Source: Lunularia cruciata
Lineage: Eukaryota; Streptophyta; Marchantiopsida; Lunulariales; Lunulariaceae
Reading direction: 5' to 3'
DNA: 64,000 bases
NCBI GenBank assembly: GCA_948567375.1
Contig: OX419756.1
Span: forward strand, 49,924,333 to 49,988,332
The notes beneath the pieces were generated by a model that was not told the origin of the DNA, ran no database searches, and saw only the letters and a program-made list of their open reading frames with translations. Below are positions 1 through 11,493 of the stretch, piece after piece. How positions within the stretch are numbered: the stretch's first letter is position 1; each line of letters begins with the position of its first letter. A program made the position numbers and the translations under genes.

Positions 1-1388
1 CTTTCTTCTTCCTCTTGCTCCTTGTAGAACTCAAGCCATCTCTAAGCTCCTTTCTCAAAGTAGGATTCAAAGCAATCAATTGGCCCATTGTGATGTTATC
101 CTTGTGACTACCGACATCCTCCAAGACATTATAGTTCTATTTTTGCTTTGATATCAAGAAGTTCTCCATCTCCAACTTCTTTCTTGGAGTCTTTGTTCTT
201 GATGGTATTGAAGTGCTTATGCAAGTGCTCCTAGTGGGCATAGGATTATCTTGTCTAGGAGTAAATCCTTGAGAAGAGTGCACATCCTTTGCAAAATGAG
301 CTCTCTTCTTCTCTTGTGCCAAAAGATCCAAATGAAGACCTTTGGAGTTTGAGCACTTTTCCTTCTCATACTTGCTCTCAACCACATCTATGGATGCTAT
401 TACCTTACCTTTGTTTGGATTAGGAGCCACTTGGGTTTCATTTCCTCCCTCTTTCCCTCTATTGGCTCCCTCATAACCCCTTCCTCCATGGTAAGTGGAA
501 TTTGGGCAATTCCTTTGGATATGGCCTCTTCTTCCACAACCAAACCAATTTATATCATTGAAATTGTTGGCTGGTTGGTCTCCTCTATATGGATAGTTTC
601 AATAACTCCTAGGCCCTCTCCCTACATTCTAATCCACCTCTCTCTTCTCCCATAGTTGCACTATATTGATCTTGAGATCTACAAGTTATTCAATGATGGT
701 TTGAAGTGGATCCTTTGGTAGGGGTGCAAGAACTAGAGCAACAACTACTTGTGATGCAACCTTCTCACCAAATTATCAGAAATTCCACCATTCTTTTAAC
801 CTTGAGGAGGATGCACAACCTCCTTCACCACCAAAGTACTCTCATCTTCTTCCAAACTCTCCTCCATACAAATTGCAATCTTGATAGCTTCAACCTTGGA
901 AGAAGGTTTCTCATATGTCACCTTGCTTCTAATTTGTGGTCTCAACTCTCCCACAAAATTCTTTGTGAGCATGGCCCCTATGCCAATTATAGTAGTCTCC
1001 ATATCATCCCCACCCTTCCTCAACACTATGAGAAATCTAGATTCTATCTTTTTCACTCTTTCCACATAAACTCTCACTTTCTCTCCATCGCCCTGCTTGA
1101 GAAAGGTAACCTCACTCATCAATCTCTCATAACTCTCATCAAGAAGAAAGTTCTCAATGAGTACTGAAGTCAAACTCTCCCATGATTCTTCTTGCCCATC
1201 TCTCCTCTCTTTTGGTATTCTCACTCATACCATGTAAGAGCTGCATCCTCAAAAAAGAAATTTGGTAATAATGAGGCCCACTCACTCTTCCTCCTCTCAT
1301 TTTTTCTTATGCAAGCTCTCTTGAAGTCTCTCACAAAGGCCTCCACATCTTCTCCATCCTTGCCAAAGAAAACCGGAAGTTTCTTCAT
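1..1388 (-). pseudogene. Family A gag fossil (partial, runs off window)
   Basis: Retrotransposon gag, the structural polyprotein that packages element RNA. The start is placed at 1388 by match to the plus-strand copy starting at 44767. The first part has the typical gag pattern of tryptophan and leucine (motif ESWESLTS) followed by a stretch rich in lysine and glutamate. Around 500-560 a CCHC zinc knuckle of the form CX2CX4HX4C (GCGRRGHIQRNC) gives the RNA-binding nucleocapsid part. Downstream sequence toward position 1 matches the spacer before protease in the other copy. Broken; a few breaks over the visible length. Confidence 0.75.
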
Positions 1389-2949
1389 CTTAACCCCTCA
1401 TTGTCTTTCTTTCTTGTTAACTTTTTTTCTTTTTTTCTTTTCTTTTCTCTCACTCTGTAACTAATAGAGTATATACATGACTAATACCATTTGAGAATAA
1501 TCCAACCTAGGAACACAAAAGGTTCAAGTTGTTCTAAGATTTCTATAGAAACATCAAATCCTAGAGTGCGTATTAATCAAAATCTTATCCATAAGTTGAA
1601 AGATTATCTTCATCACTAATCTTGAGAACTAGTAGGTAGTATTTCTATAGCTGTACTTAGACTCTCTCCAAGGTCCTTCACCAAAGTCTCCAAAAATACT
1701 TTTACTCCACTACACTCATGTCCTTTTGGAAGTCCTTCCACTCCACAAACCTCACACAACTCCTTGGTCTTACATCTTATCCCTTTCAATCTTGGTGAAG
1801 AAGATTTAACATGCAAACCCAAGTCAAGTAAGCCTCTCCTTTCCCTCAATATCTTGCTCTCAAAAGTCAATGTACATGAACTTTCCTTATGTCACTTCTC
1901 TCCACATAGAAAGCACTTAGACTCACCATTTTCTCCAAGAGGTGTAGGTTTTTGGATCCTCTCAAATTCTCTTCTAAACTCAAACACTCAAATTCTCTTC
2001 TAAACTCTCTTTTCCTCAAATCCATCCCTAAAATCACTTCAAACCCTTGGGGAACCTTGCATAGTCTCAATTTCCACTCTTGATGACCCTCTATGTTCCC
2101 AAGATGAATCTAAACAATCAAACATGTTTTTTGTTACTCTCAAACTCTTCATGCATGAGATCTCAACTCTACAAAATTGAACCCTTCCTCATAATGTCAC
2201 TCAAATCTCTCAATTGATATATCATAGTCCTCTAAAATTTTTTGCAGTTGATCAGAACTCTAGGGCATCCCTCCTTGAAAAATTTTGCAGCTTTTCATTG
2301 AGCCATTTGGCATGGGCATCTTTCTATTCAACACACATATTTCAGATTTTGTTTGAAAACCACTCCCCTCACTTTAAAAACTCATAACTATTTTTGCAAG
2401 AATGATCTCTCTCTAATTTTTCTATCTCTAATAGTTAGGATACAATGCACTTAATTTTATTGGAAAATTTTAGGACAATTCTTCAAAAATTGAAGAAATG
2501 GTAAACTCTATACAATTTTCCAGAAAGCATGTAGTTTACCCTATCAACTTTCAAAAATTCTAACCCAGTGTGCATAGTAGCTATCACAATAATTTCAGGT
2601 GTCCTAGCTGGAAGGTAACCCAAAATATCATGTGTAGAAATTTCAATTCAAGATCTCAAACTTGAATTGAAACTTGCCCAAACTCACCTTAATCCGCAAA
2701 ATCTACAATCCACCTCACACAATCTCTCCAAATCCTTTCATGTGTACGAGATGTACAAAATCACCTCAAAGACATCATAATGCACTACAGGGTATACAAA
2801 TGGGTCCAAGTTCTCTATCATAAGTTCAGCCGTCTCCTCTACTAAAGTTCTCTCCAAGTGAGCTCTCATAGCCTCCTTTTGTCTAATATAGAATTGTACA
2901 CATTACATTATCTTGCCTTCTAGAGAGGTCTCGGCAATAGAACCAAAAA
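1389..2949 (-). other. Family A leader with primer-binding-site-like stretch
   Basis: About 1.56 kb between LTR and gag start, without a convincing coding region. The first bases inside the LTR (about 2930-2949, read on minus) resemble a tRNA-Asp primer site (TGGCGCCGTTGCCGGGGA type) with mostly transition-type differences, about 11 of 18 matching. The gag-proximal half (about 1400-2100) aligns with the palindrome arms at 43634-44893. A short direct repeat of about 20 bp with 26-bp spacing lies at about 1961-2006. A leader this long is known in Tat/Athila-type elements. Confidence 0.6.
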
Positions 2950-3640
2950 TGTGAACCAACATGTCTCTCACTCAAGATGAACCTCTGATGGCTATTATGG
3001 TAGTGCACCATGGACTAAGAAGGCAAAGAACCCCAACTCTATCATACTCCTCCAAGGCTAACACTCCAAGACTCAAGACAGTGCTCACTAGAGAACTCAA
3101 TGAGAGAGAGATAGTTGCAAATGAAAGGATGATGAGTACCTCCTCACCCTTAATTTATATACTTGTGAAATAGTTACACACCAAAGTTACTATTTACCAT
3201 AGTAACTCAAGTAACTAGGCTAAAAGTCAAGTAAAGTCAAAAAGTAGAAAGGAATATCCATCCACATGGGCATATTCCACTAAGCATGTGATCTTATCTT
3301 GACCCAACTACTACGTCAAGGATTCCTTCACATGGGCTATCCTTGGATTATAGAAGAATACAAAACAAAAAGGCTTGCGGGCCCAAGAGTTCTCAACTCT
3401 TTCCTCAAAGCCAAACACCTAAGAATAATACCAAGTCAATACATTAGAATCCAAAATGTGGTGCTCATCTTTTCTACTTCCTCTAAAATAAGGTCCCCTT
3501 TATCTTAGCTATGACTAAGTTTAGCTAATCATGACTAATGTAGCACCATCCTTGATCTCTACATAAATAATATCTTTCAAGTATTTGTAATATTAAGCTA
3601 AATATCATAATACCACACACATGCACAAATGGGTGTTATA
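2950..3640 (-). repeat. 5' LTR of family A
   Basis: A 691-bp LTR in minus orientation, recognised by alignment with four other copies in the window. Its inner edge abuts a primer-site-like stretch. A TATA-like box shared by all copies sits about 200 bp from the 3' end of the LTR, giving a U3 of about 470 bp. The outer edge borders family B sequence. The termini are worn but recognisable as TG...CA type. Confidence 0.8.
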
Positions 3641-3815
3641 GGACCAACTGTGGTCTCTGAGATGGAAGTGGTACTACTCACACTGTACCATCCTCCCATA
3701 CACACAAAAGGTGTTTACCTTCCAATCTTAATCATTTGGCTTGCTGAAGGACACAATCTCTCTCCTTGGCGCCAATTGTGCTACCCACAAGACTAGTGCA
3801 AGGATAGTCCATCAC

Positions 3816-5082
3816 TTAGATGTCACAATGAATGTCTCTCTGAACTGTATCAATATCTTCACTCTTTGGATCTAAGACCTTAATTACTCCTCTTGTATGT
3901 GATGAGATAGATACCACCAAAGCCTCAAAAAATATACACAGAAAGTCCAATGCATGCCAATCTAGCACCATCTCCTCATCTGTCTCACCATGCCAACATG
4001 CTCCGGTTTGATCTTGTTGGGTGGGACATGGGTTTCTACTCAACCCATCTACATCATGGTTCACCACTCCAAGTTTGTGAACAACTATAAAATCAGAGCC
4101 CACCATGCAAGCTTCCCTAAAAGCTTGTTGGACTCCATCAACCACTTTAGCGGCTGATGATCAGTGATGAGAGTGAAGAGGTTACCAAATAGGTAACATC
4201 GGAAATGTGCTACTACCCAAACTGCTGCCAAGCACTCTCTCTCATATGAACTATACTTTGCCTTTACTGAATTGTTGGAGTGACTAGCATAGGCCACCAC
4301 AAACTCCTTCCCCTCATCATCATGATGGGTGAGAATTGCTCCAAGCCCCAACATACTCCAATCAATATGAACCTAAAATGGTCATCCTTTGATCGGTCTC
4401 CTCAAAACAAGAGCAGATGTCAACCTCTCCTTGAGCTCTACAAAAGCTCTCTCCTGCTCATCTTCCCAACACCACTCCTATGTAAGCTTGGTCAGCTTTG
4501 TCAAGGCCTTGGCAATGGCACTAAATCCTCTAACATAGCAGCAATAGAAGTTCACCACCCCAAGGATTGCTCACACTCTGCTCACATCCGTAGGCCAAGG
4601 AATACGTGCAATGGCCTCCACTTTGGTCTGCTGAACACCAAGTCCTTAGGGTAGATAGTGTGACCCAAATACTCAACCTGGTCATGGAAGAACCTACACT
4701 TCCTAGGATGTAATTTAAGTCCATGAGATCTCAACCTCTCAAACACCTCCAACATCTCTCATGCTTCTCCACAATAGTGCTATAGCCCAAAATGTCATCA
4801 ATATAGCACCAAGTAAAATCCAATACAACTAGGATCCTATCCTTGACCCTTTGGAACTTGGCAAGAGCATTCTTTAACCCAAACGATAAGAACCTTTACT
4901 AATATAACACATCCTTGCCGTGAGGATCAATAGCCCAAAATGTTGTCTTAGACTTGTACTCCTCTCTGATCCACAATTGATGATATCCCGCTCAAAGATC
5001 CAAAGTATTGAAGACCTTTGCATGCCTAATCACATCAAAAATCTCCTCCGGTGTAAGCATGGCATATCAATCAACCCTGGTC
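3816..5082 (-). pseudogene. Family B reverse transcriptase and RNase H fossil
   Basis: The minus strand encodes the C-terminal RT core and the RNase H of a gypsy polyprotein. Visible landmarks are the RT stretch FNTLDL followed by GYHQL, the catalytic box YIDDI and the thumb region (about 5040-4400). RNase H follows with YSSYERECLA and DHQPLKWLM (about 4354-4145), then the connection motif DVDGLSRNP near 4050. The sequence to 3641 is the start of the RNase H to integrase linker. RT copies element RNA and RNase H degrades it. Broken; several breaks. The upstream RT segment lies across the solo LTR at 5083-5766. Confidence 0.75.
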
Positions 5083-5766
5083 TGTAACACCCATTCGTGC
5101 ATGTGTGTGGTATTATGATATTTAGCTTAGTATTAAAAATACTTGAGAGATATTATTTATATAGAGATAAAGGATGGTTCTACATTAGTCATGATTAGCT
5201 AAACTTAGTCATACCTAAGATAGTGGGGACCTTACTTTAGAGGAAGTGGAAAAGATGAGCACCACTATTTTGGATGTTGACTTGGTATTATTCCTAGATG
5301 TTTGGCTTTGAGGAAAGAGTTGAGAACTCTTGGGCCTGCAAACCTTTTTGTTTTGGATTCTTCTATAGTCCAAGGATAGCCCATGTGAAGGAATCCTTGA
5401 CTTATTGATTGGGTCAAGATAAGATCACATGCTTAGTGGAATATGCCCATCTGGATGGATATTCCTTTCTACTTTTTGACTTTACTTGACTTTTAGCCTA
5501 GTAACTTGAGTTACTCTAGTAATTAGTAACTTTGGTGCATAATTATTTCACAAGTATATAAACAAGGGGTGAGGAAGTACTCATAATCTTTTCATTTGCA
5601 ACTATCTCTCTCTCATTGGGTCCTCTAGTGAGCAATGTCTTGAGTCTTGGAGTGTTAGCCTTGGAGAAGTGTGATGGAGTTGGGGTTCTTTGCCTTCTTA
5701 CTCCATGGTGTGCTACCATAATAGCCATCAGAGGTTCATCATGAGTGAGAGACAGGCCGGCTCACA
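5083..5766 (+). repeat. Solo LTR of family A inside family B
   Basis: A complete 684-bp LTR starting TGTAACACCC and ending GGCTCACA, flanked on both sides by GGTC as a short target duplication. No internal element sequence adjoins either side. Both flanks are family B pol sequence. A solo LTR arises by recombination between the two LTRs of an inserted element. It holds a clear TATA box (tatataaa, about 5555-5562) with about 200 bp of R plus U5 after it. It is the best-preserved family A LTR in the window. Confidence 0.85.
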
Positions 5767-7419
5767 GGTCTATCAATTGATAGGATGGTAATTTCCACAC
5801 ATCTGCTTATTTGTGTAGCTGCCATGAATATCTTTCTTGGCTGGCATCACTGTAGCTGATGCAAACTCTCCATGTGAGATCTCCACCAAACCAGCCTCAA
5901 AAAGGTCTCTACTCAAACTCTGAATCAATGTCCTCTCCATGTTACTATAGCAATAAGGACGTCAAAAAATTGGTGTATCGCTAGTCAGCTCAATCCATAT
6001 ACCAGGTCCTTTCAAAGCATTCAAATCCTTCATATTGAAGGCAAAACAACTTATGTAGCTCCTCAAGAACCTTCAAACTCTACATCTTTCCTCTCTAGTA
6101 AGCTTGGGACCAAGATTTGGCTCCCAAGTATCCTTTGTAACTATCACAAAGAGTGAAAGATGTATTGATTGGCTGCTACATTGGGCCCTTGGGAACAATA
6201 GTATCATGCTCCTGACGACTAGAGGTCCCAACCCTTGTGTGAAAAACTCCCTCCACTCTGGCTGCAAGCTCCACACGTCCTCTAGCTGTATCCCAAGTGG
6301 AACAAGGGTGTAATCTAAGTAGCTCATGCTCACCTGGATGGACTCAAAGTAGACCACTCTCCTTAGTAGCTACTGGTTGTGTCCCAAGAATACTACTCGA
6401 TCCATCGTCCCCAACATGTGCTTGAATCGTCTTGATAGGCATAGGGCTCACAAGTGTCCTATGTGTGGTGATGCCTATCAAGCACATCCTACGCTACTTT
6501 GCCAAGCCAAGGCTCACAATCCAGGTCAAACAATTCAAGTCCATAGCTTGACCTAACACTTGATGCCTAAATGCCTCTAACACTGCTTGAACAACGGTAA
6601 TATCAGTGCAAAAACCCATTGCATGCTCTCTCTCATGAACGTTGGGCTTCACCAATTGCTGTAATTGTGAGTCCCAAACCAGTCCAAGACCTCTCTCTCA
6701 AAAGCATGAGAACTTGGGAAACTCATAAGTGTGAGAAATGTGGCTCTAGGCTGTCCAACTAGGTTCACCATTGCCATAGGTGACCTATCAGCCACTACCA
6801 CTGTCTGAGATTGATGCCCAACATCCAAGATGTCATCCACAAGGATGTGGTCAAGTCACTAAATCCAATCATAAGCACGCTATAAAACCTCTCTATGTAA
6901 GAGGTTTGTCTACCAAAGACAAAGATGATGAGCCCGTGATCCTACTTGGCTGCATCTAAAAATACAACAAGTCCCATCCAAGAATGGACTTGATGTCTAC
7001 TTGCCACTACCAGGGTACAAAAATCACCCATCAAAGGAATGTTCTCCAAAAAGTAAGCTAGAGAAATGGACTGATGAACCTGGAGATGGCGTAGTATCCA
7101 TAAAATCTCCCAAAACACACCAAAACAAGGATCTTGAAGACCCAAACCTTGGCCAGCATGTGTATGTCCCTAACATGGCCATCCAAAAATCACCAAGTGA
7201 GCAGGCACATGTCTCTCTAGATCATGCACCCCCAATAAGGAAATGTCTATTGGTAAGGCCTTTCGGTAACCTTTGACTGTTGACATCAATAATAACTCAG
7301 GATACCAGTAGGCCAAGTGTGCCACATGATGTAGAGAGACTCACCTAGCAGTTTCATCTCTCTCCACATACAAGTACCTATGTACTTGTATACTCGCCTA
7401 TAATACCGCAGCTAGTCCG
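5767..7419 (-). pseudogene. Family B protease-RT linker and RT N-terminus fossil
   Basis: This block continues family B upstream of the RT core. It lies between two solo LTRs and reads on the minus strand, but it is so decayed that only scattered open stretches of 60-95 codons remain. I recognise no clean motif. Its assignment rests on position and on the continuity shown by the target duplications at both borders (GGTC at 5083/5766 and GTCCG/ATCCG at 7419/11494). Broken, many breaks. Confidence 0.5.
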
Positions 7420-8180
7420 TGTGACAACTCGGCAAATACTACTTTTGCGGTAATCAGGTAAGTAAAGTTTGTTCCCACAGAGATACTAGTCAGAAATGTC
7501 CAAATATGAAGTCAAATGTCACAATGTAGTTCTTCTTGGTTGCATCTTTAGTCTCTCAGGCAGCAACTACATCCAAAAGAGAGTAACAAGCATTGATTCG
7601 TAGTCTTGTCACGAATTAACACTTCTTAATCACAACTCTATCAAATCTTTCCAAATAATCTTGATTGTGATGATTCAGGCTCTCCCAAAAATGAGACTTC
7701 ACTAGAAAACAACTTTGCCTCAGAATTGTGTTATACCCCTCCACTGAAGGCACAACTTCCTTGTTGCTCAATGTTGTGTTGCACTCACAAATGCAGAATA
7801 CTACAAACACTACAATTCCTCTCACATCTGTCAAGGCATTTCTTTGATTGCACTTCACTCAGGATCAAACACACAGAATGAAGATCAAGGCTACAGAATC
7901 CAACATCCAACAAGCACATTGACTTGCACTTTGAATTTCTCCACACACTCACAAACACACACAAAATTGATACTCAAAATCAAGCTCAAGCAATGAGCAC
8001 TGCGTCACAACACTTTGCTTTATCTATTCTTAGAATAATGAGCATTGAACAACATCTCTTGCAAATGCCACTCTTAATTAGTGAAGCAAACGACAATTAC
8101 TAACAACTATATTGTTCTACAACAACTTTTCTTGCATGCAGATCCAAAATGAGAATGCACCTCTTCATATCTGCCTCTTC

Positions 8181-11142
8181 CTATCTCAAAACTATTACTA
8201 CTCCAATCCAATGTCTACTTCTTCCTTGGCTTCCAATCCCAAAGTAACTCACTACCCTATCCTTGGGTTTCACAACTACTAACTTTTCTACCAATTCTAA
8301 TGCTTCTTCATTCTGATCTACAATTCCACTAGTAGGTAATCTTTCTAAACCTTTATCTTCAAACCCACTCTTCTCTAATATCTCCAATGGTAATTCCAAA
8401 GAAATTTGCACTCCTATGTCATCTACTTTGGGTTTCACTCTTACATCCTTCCAAAGTTTATCTATTTCTAATTTCACTAAGTCTAATCTAATCGTGATAT
8501 TGTCTTCTACTTGCAATATCTTCTTATCTACACAAGTTTTGAAACTGATAAGTAAAGCGTTCAAGTCTTTATCCTTTGCATTTCTCCTCCTTGTCTCTTC
8601 AATTCGCACGTTGGCTTTTGTACTCAACATCACGTTCATCTTTGTTACTATCTCCTTCAATGGCTCCAATCTCATTCTTCTCTCCCGTTCTCGATCTACA
8701 AGCCAATCTTCTCTATACATTGCCAATTCCACTTTGAACTTGGCTTTCACTGTCTCCTTCTCCTTCCCCTTATGCACAATCTTCTCTTCCTGATTGCAAA
8801 GTAACTCTCTTAATCTTTCCTCCTCTCTATATCTTAGCGTTAACTCTCTTTGCCAGAGCTGCTTCTTCTCTTCTACACTCTCTATCACTCTATCAAGCTC
8901 TTGCTGCTTCTCTGCTACTCTCGCCATAGCATGGATAATCTCTAATCTTGAATCAACAAACTATTGTTTGAAGATTTCATACTCAGCTACTTGTCTTTCC
9001 CTTGCTATGTCATTTTGCTCTATGGTTCTCTCTCTACTCCCCACTTCTCTCTTCAAGTTCTTGATTACTTGATTTTGCACTACTGCATCCACTCGTAGCA
9101 CTTCCATTTCCTCCTCACCTTGGATTATACTCTTCTTCAATTCCGAGTTCTCTTCTTCCAATCAAGCTAACACCTGCAATACAGTCTTCACTTCCAAACA
9201 CATCGATTGCATTTCCCTCTTCTTGTGTTCTAACTTTACTAACAACGGGCACACAATCTCCCGCAGATAATCTACTCCTTCACTTGGAATTACTTTGGCT
9301 TGCTGACTTATATCCTTCTTCTTCTCTTCCTCACCCGACACTTGCCTTCTTAGCCACAATCGCCTTATAGGAATGGATTCTTTGCTCCCCAAACTTCCAC
9401 TCTCCACTTCTCTTACTTTACTTGGCCTGCTTCATACTTCATCTTATGTCTAGAATGGACTCCCCTCTGAATTGTAACTCTCTTTTCCTCCGGCTTTGGA
9501 ACTTTGTCTTCTAGTTTTGAGTTACCTTTCTCCTCTGTCTCCATCTTGGCTTCCTCCTCTTTGAGTACCAGCTGCATCTCTACTCCATCATCACTGGCAC
9601 TACTTGTGTCCCCATTCTGAAGCGTGAACTTGGGTTCTTCCTCCTTCTCCAAGTCTTCAGACTTGCACTCAGCCTCCTCTTCTGACTCTTTGTCCGATGA
9701 TGCAATTACCACCAGTTCTCTCCTTGGGGTTCACCTTTCTAGCTTTTTGAGGTCATGCCTTCTCTACTTCTTCTTCTCCTTGTTGACTCCTCTTCTTTGA
9801 CTTCAAAGTACTCACCTTCACTTGCACACTCTGCCCCGTCTGCTCGTAGTACTCTTTGCTACTCCTGGTTTGCAGGATGTACTACTGCTCCTCCGCATCA
9901 ACATCTCTTCTCAAGTTGGGGTGGAAAATGGACACCATCTTGTGTCTCTCTGCCGCATTGAGCAAGTTCAGCCCTCGATAGAAGTGGGCTACAAATGACA
10001 CAATATAATGTGGAGGTGACTTGTCTCACAAATTCCACACCATCTATCTCGTCCTCTGATGGAGACACTTTGCCCAATTAATTTGCTCTCATCTTATAGA
10101 AGAACACTGCTTGGTGCTTCATCACATAGTTTGTTCTCTCTGGCTTCAAGATCGCCATTAGAGCACTCACAATCCTCCTCTTGACAAGATCCTTATAGCT
10201 CTCCACTTTGTAGCCATTCTTTGTGCGCTTCAAAGAAAAGGCATCTCTTACTTCTTGGGTTTCTTTGGCTACTTCTCCCTTCCCCAAGAACGTGGCACCA
10301 TGCTCTACGCTTGCTTCTTTCCCAAGTACTAATCTCCAATCCGACTTTGTCCATCAAGCAAAATTTCCTCTCTTCCCTTCTTCCTTGAGGCCATCGAGAC
10401 ACTTACTCTTGATGATCTCGGTCATGACTTGTCTCACAAATTCCACACCATCTATCTCGTCCTCTGATGGAGACACTTTGCCCAATTAATTTGCTCTCAT
10501 CTTATAGAAGAACACTGCTTGGTGCTTCATCACATAGTTTGTTCTCTCTGGCTTCAAGATCGCCATTAGAGCACTCACAATCCTCCTCTTGACAAGATCC
10601 TTATAGCTCTCCACTTTGTAGCCATTCTTTATGCGCTTCAAAGAAAAGGCATCTCTTACTTCTTGGGTTTCTTTGGCTACTTCTCCCTTCCCCAAGAACA
10701 TGGCACCATGCTCTACGCTTGCTTCTTTCCCAAGTACTAATCTCCAATCCGACTTTGTCCATCAAGCAAAATTTCCTCTCTTCCCTTCTTCCTTGAGGCC
10801 ATCAAGACACTTACTCTTGATGATCTCGGTCATGGAACCTGGAAACATAACATTCTAGTTCCATGCCAAGAATGTGATTTGAAGCATGCTCAAGACCTCA
10901 ATTCTCACAATCACATCTAACCTCCAAATTGCATGATTTCTCAATGCAAATGTGGAGTTCTTCTTCCCACCTCCCACCTTTCTCTCTTCCACTCTAGGTT
11001 GGGGACTATTCTTCCTATTGATTCCCAGATTAACTCTCTCGACTTCCTCTTGACACACTAGTGGGTCTTTGACTACACTTCCCTTCCCACAATCTTTTAT
11101 AGGACAACTTCTTAACGGCGGTGGAAAATTGCTTATCATCAC
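8181..11142 (-). pseudogene. LTR-borne coiled-coil protein fossil, copy C1
   Basis: Remains of the family C LTR gene. In order: an N-terminal domain (start motif near 11142; motifs HAIWRLDVI, FLAWN, ESYKDLVKR, YVMKHQAVFF), an acidic region (about 9720-9420) and a long coiled coil (about 9400-8300; motif KKQLWQREL). It ends near 8181. No signal peptide, membrane segment or enzyme motif is visible. The N-terminal part carries the 408-bp tandem duplication at 10018-10833. Broken; several breaks. Function unknown. The coiled coil suggests self-assembly or partner binding (inference). Confidence 0.7.
10018..10833. repeat. 408-bp tandem duplication within LTR gene
   Basis: The stretch 10018-10425 is repeated immediately at 10426-10833. 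By eye I count three differences, two of them at CpG sites, so it is under 1 percent diverged and far younger than the LTR. The unit is a whole number of codons (136). No other family C copy in the window has it. The junction shows only a few bases of shared sequence. Confidence 0.9.
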
Positions 11143-11493
11143 TTCGTCTCTAGCCCAAATTTATAAGTGGCGTGTCTCCTTCATCTTTCTTCACTTTGAG
11201 TTTCTACCAAGAAATCACACCTCTTGCATGCTCATATCACTGTCAATTGTCCCTCATGCGTATGCCTACCATTTTTTGCCTTGGGTTGAGCACCCTTGAG
11301 ACAAAGTCCCCTTACTTTGGGTTGCATGCTGACAAGGCAATTCCAAGTACCTTGCCTTCTTACACAAAGTCACTTTACCTTGGGTTACACCTCGAGGACA
11401 CCTTTCTTTGCCTCCTTTTGCCATATAGGTGCAATTTGACATTGTCTATACACTTCCTCTTCAAAAATAAGAAAAAAAAAAGTGGGTACCACA

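Larger units (their letters stand above)
1..3640 (-). mobile_element. Family A Ty3/gypsy element, 5' part (LTR, leader, gag)
   Basis: The 5' third of a minus-strand Ty3/gypsy retrotransposon that runs off the left edge. From right to left it shows a 5' LTR (2950-3640), a leader of about 1.5 kb and a gag region. The same LTR recurs four more times in the window (5083, 49312, 54398, 56459), and the gag and leader match the plus-strand copy at 43634-46200, which defines the family. It lies inside the older family B element, whose sequence resumes at 3641. It is a broken fossil with several breaks in the visible gag part. The family's reverse transcriptase, seen in the other copy, resembles the Tat/Athila side of plant gypsy elements. 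Confidence 0.8.
7420..11493 (-). mobile_element. Family C solo LTR (4.07 kb) inside family B
   Basis: A complete family C LTR in minus orientation. The outer ends match the LTR ends of the full-length element at 21029-38179: one end reads TGTGGTACCC, the other GGGTTGTCACA type, both on minus. Flanking 5-mers GTCCG (7415-7419) and ATCCG (11494-11498) look like a target duplication with one difference. It contains the LTR-borne reading frame (about 8181-11142), a TATA region near 8070-8080 and about 650 bp of R plus U5. It is longer than its relatives because of a 408-bp tandem duplication. Broken. Confidence 0.85.
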
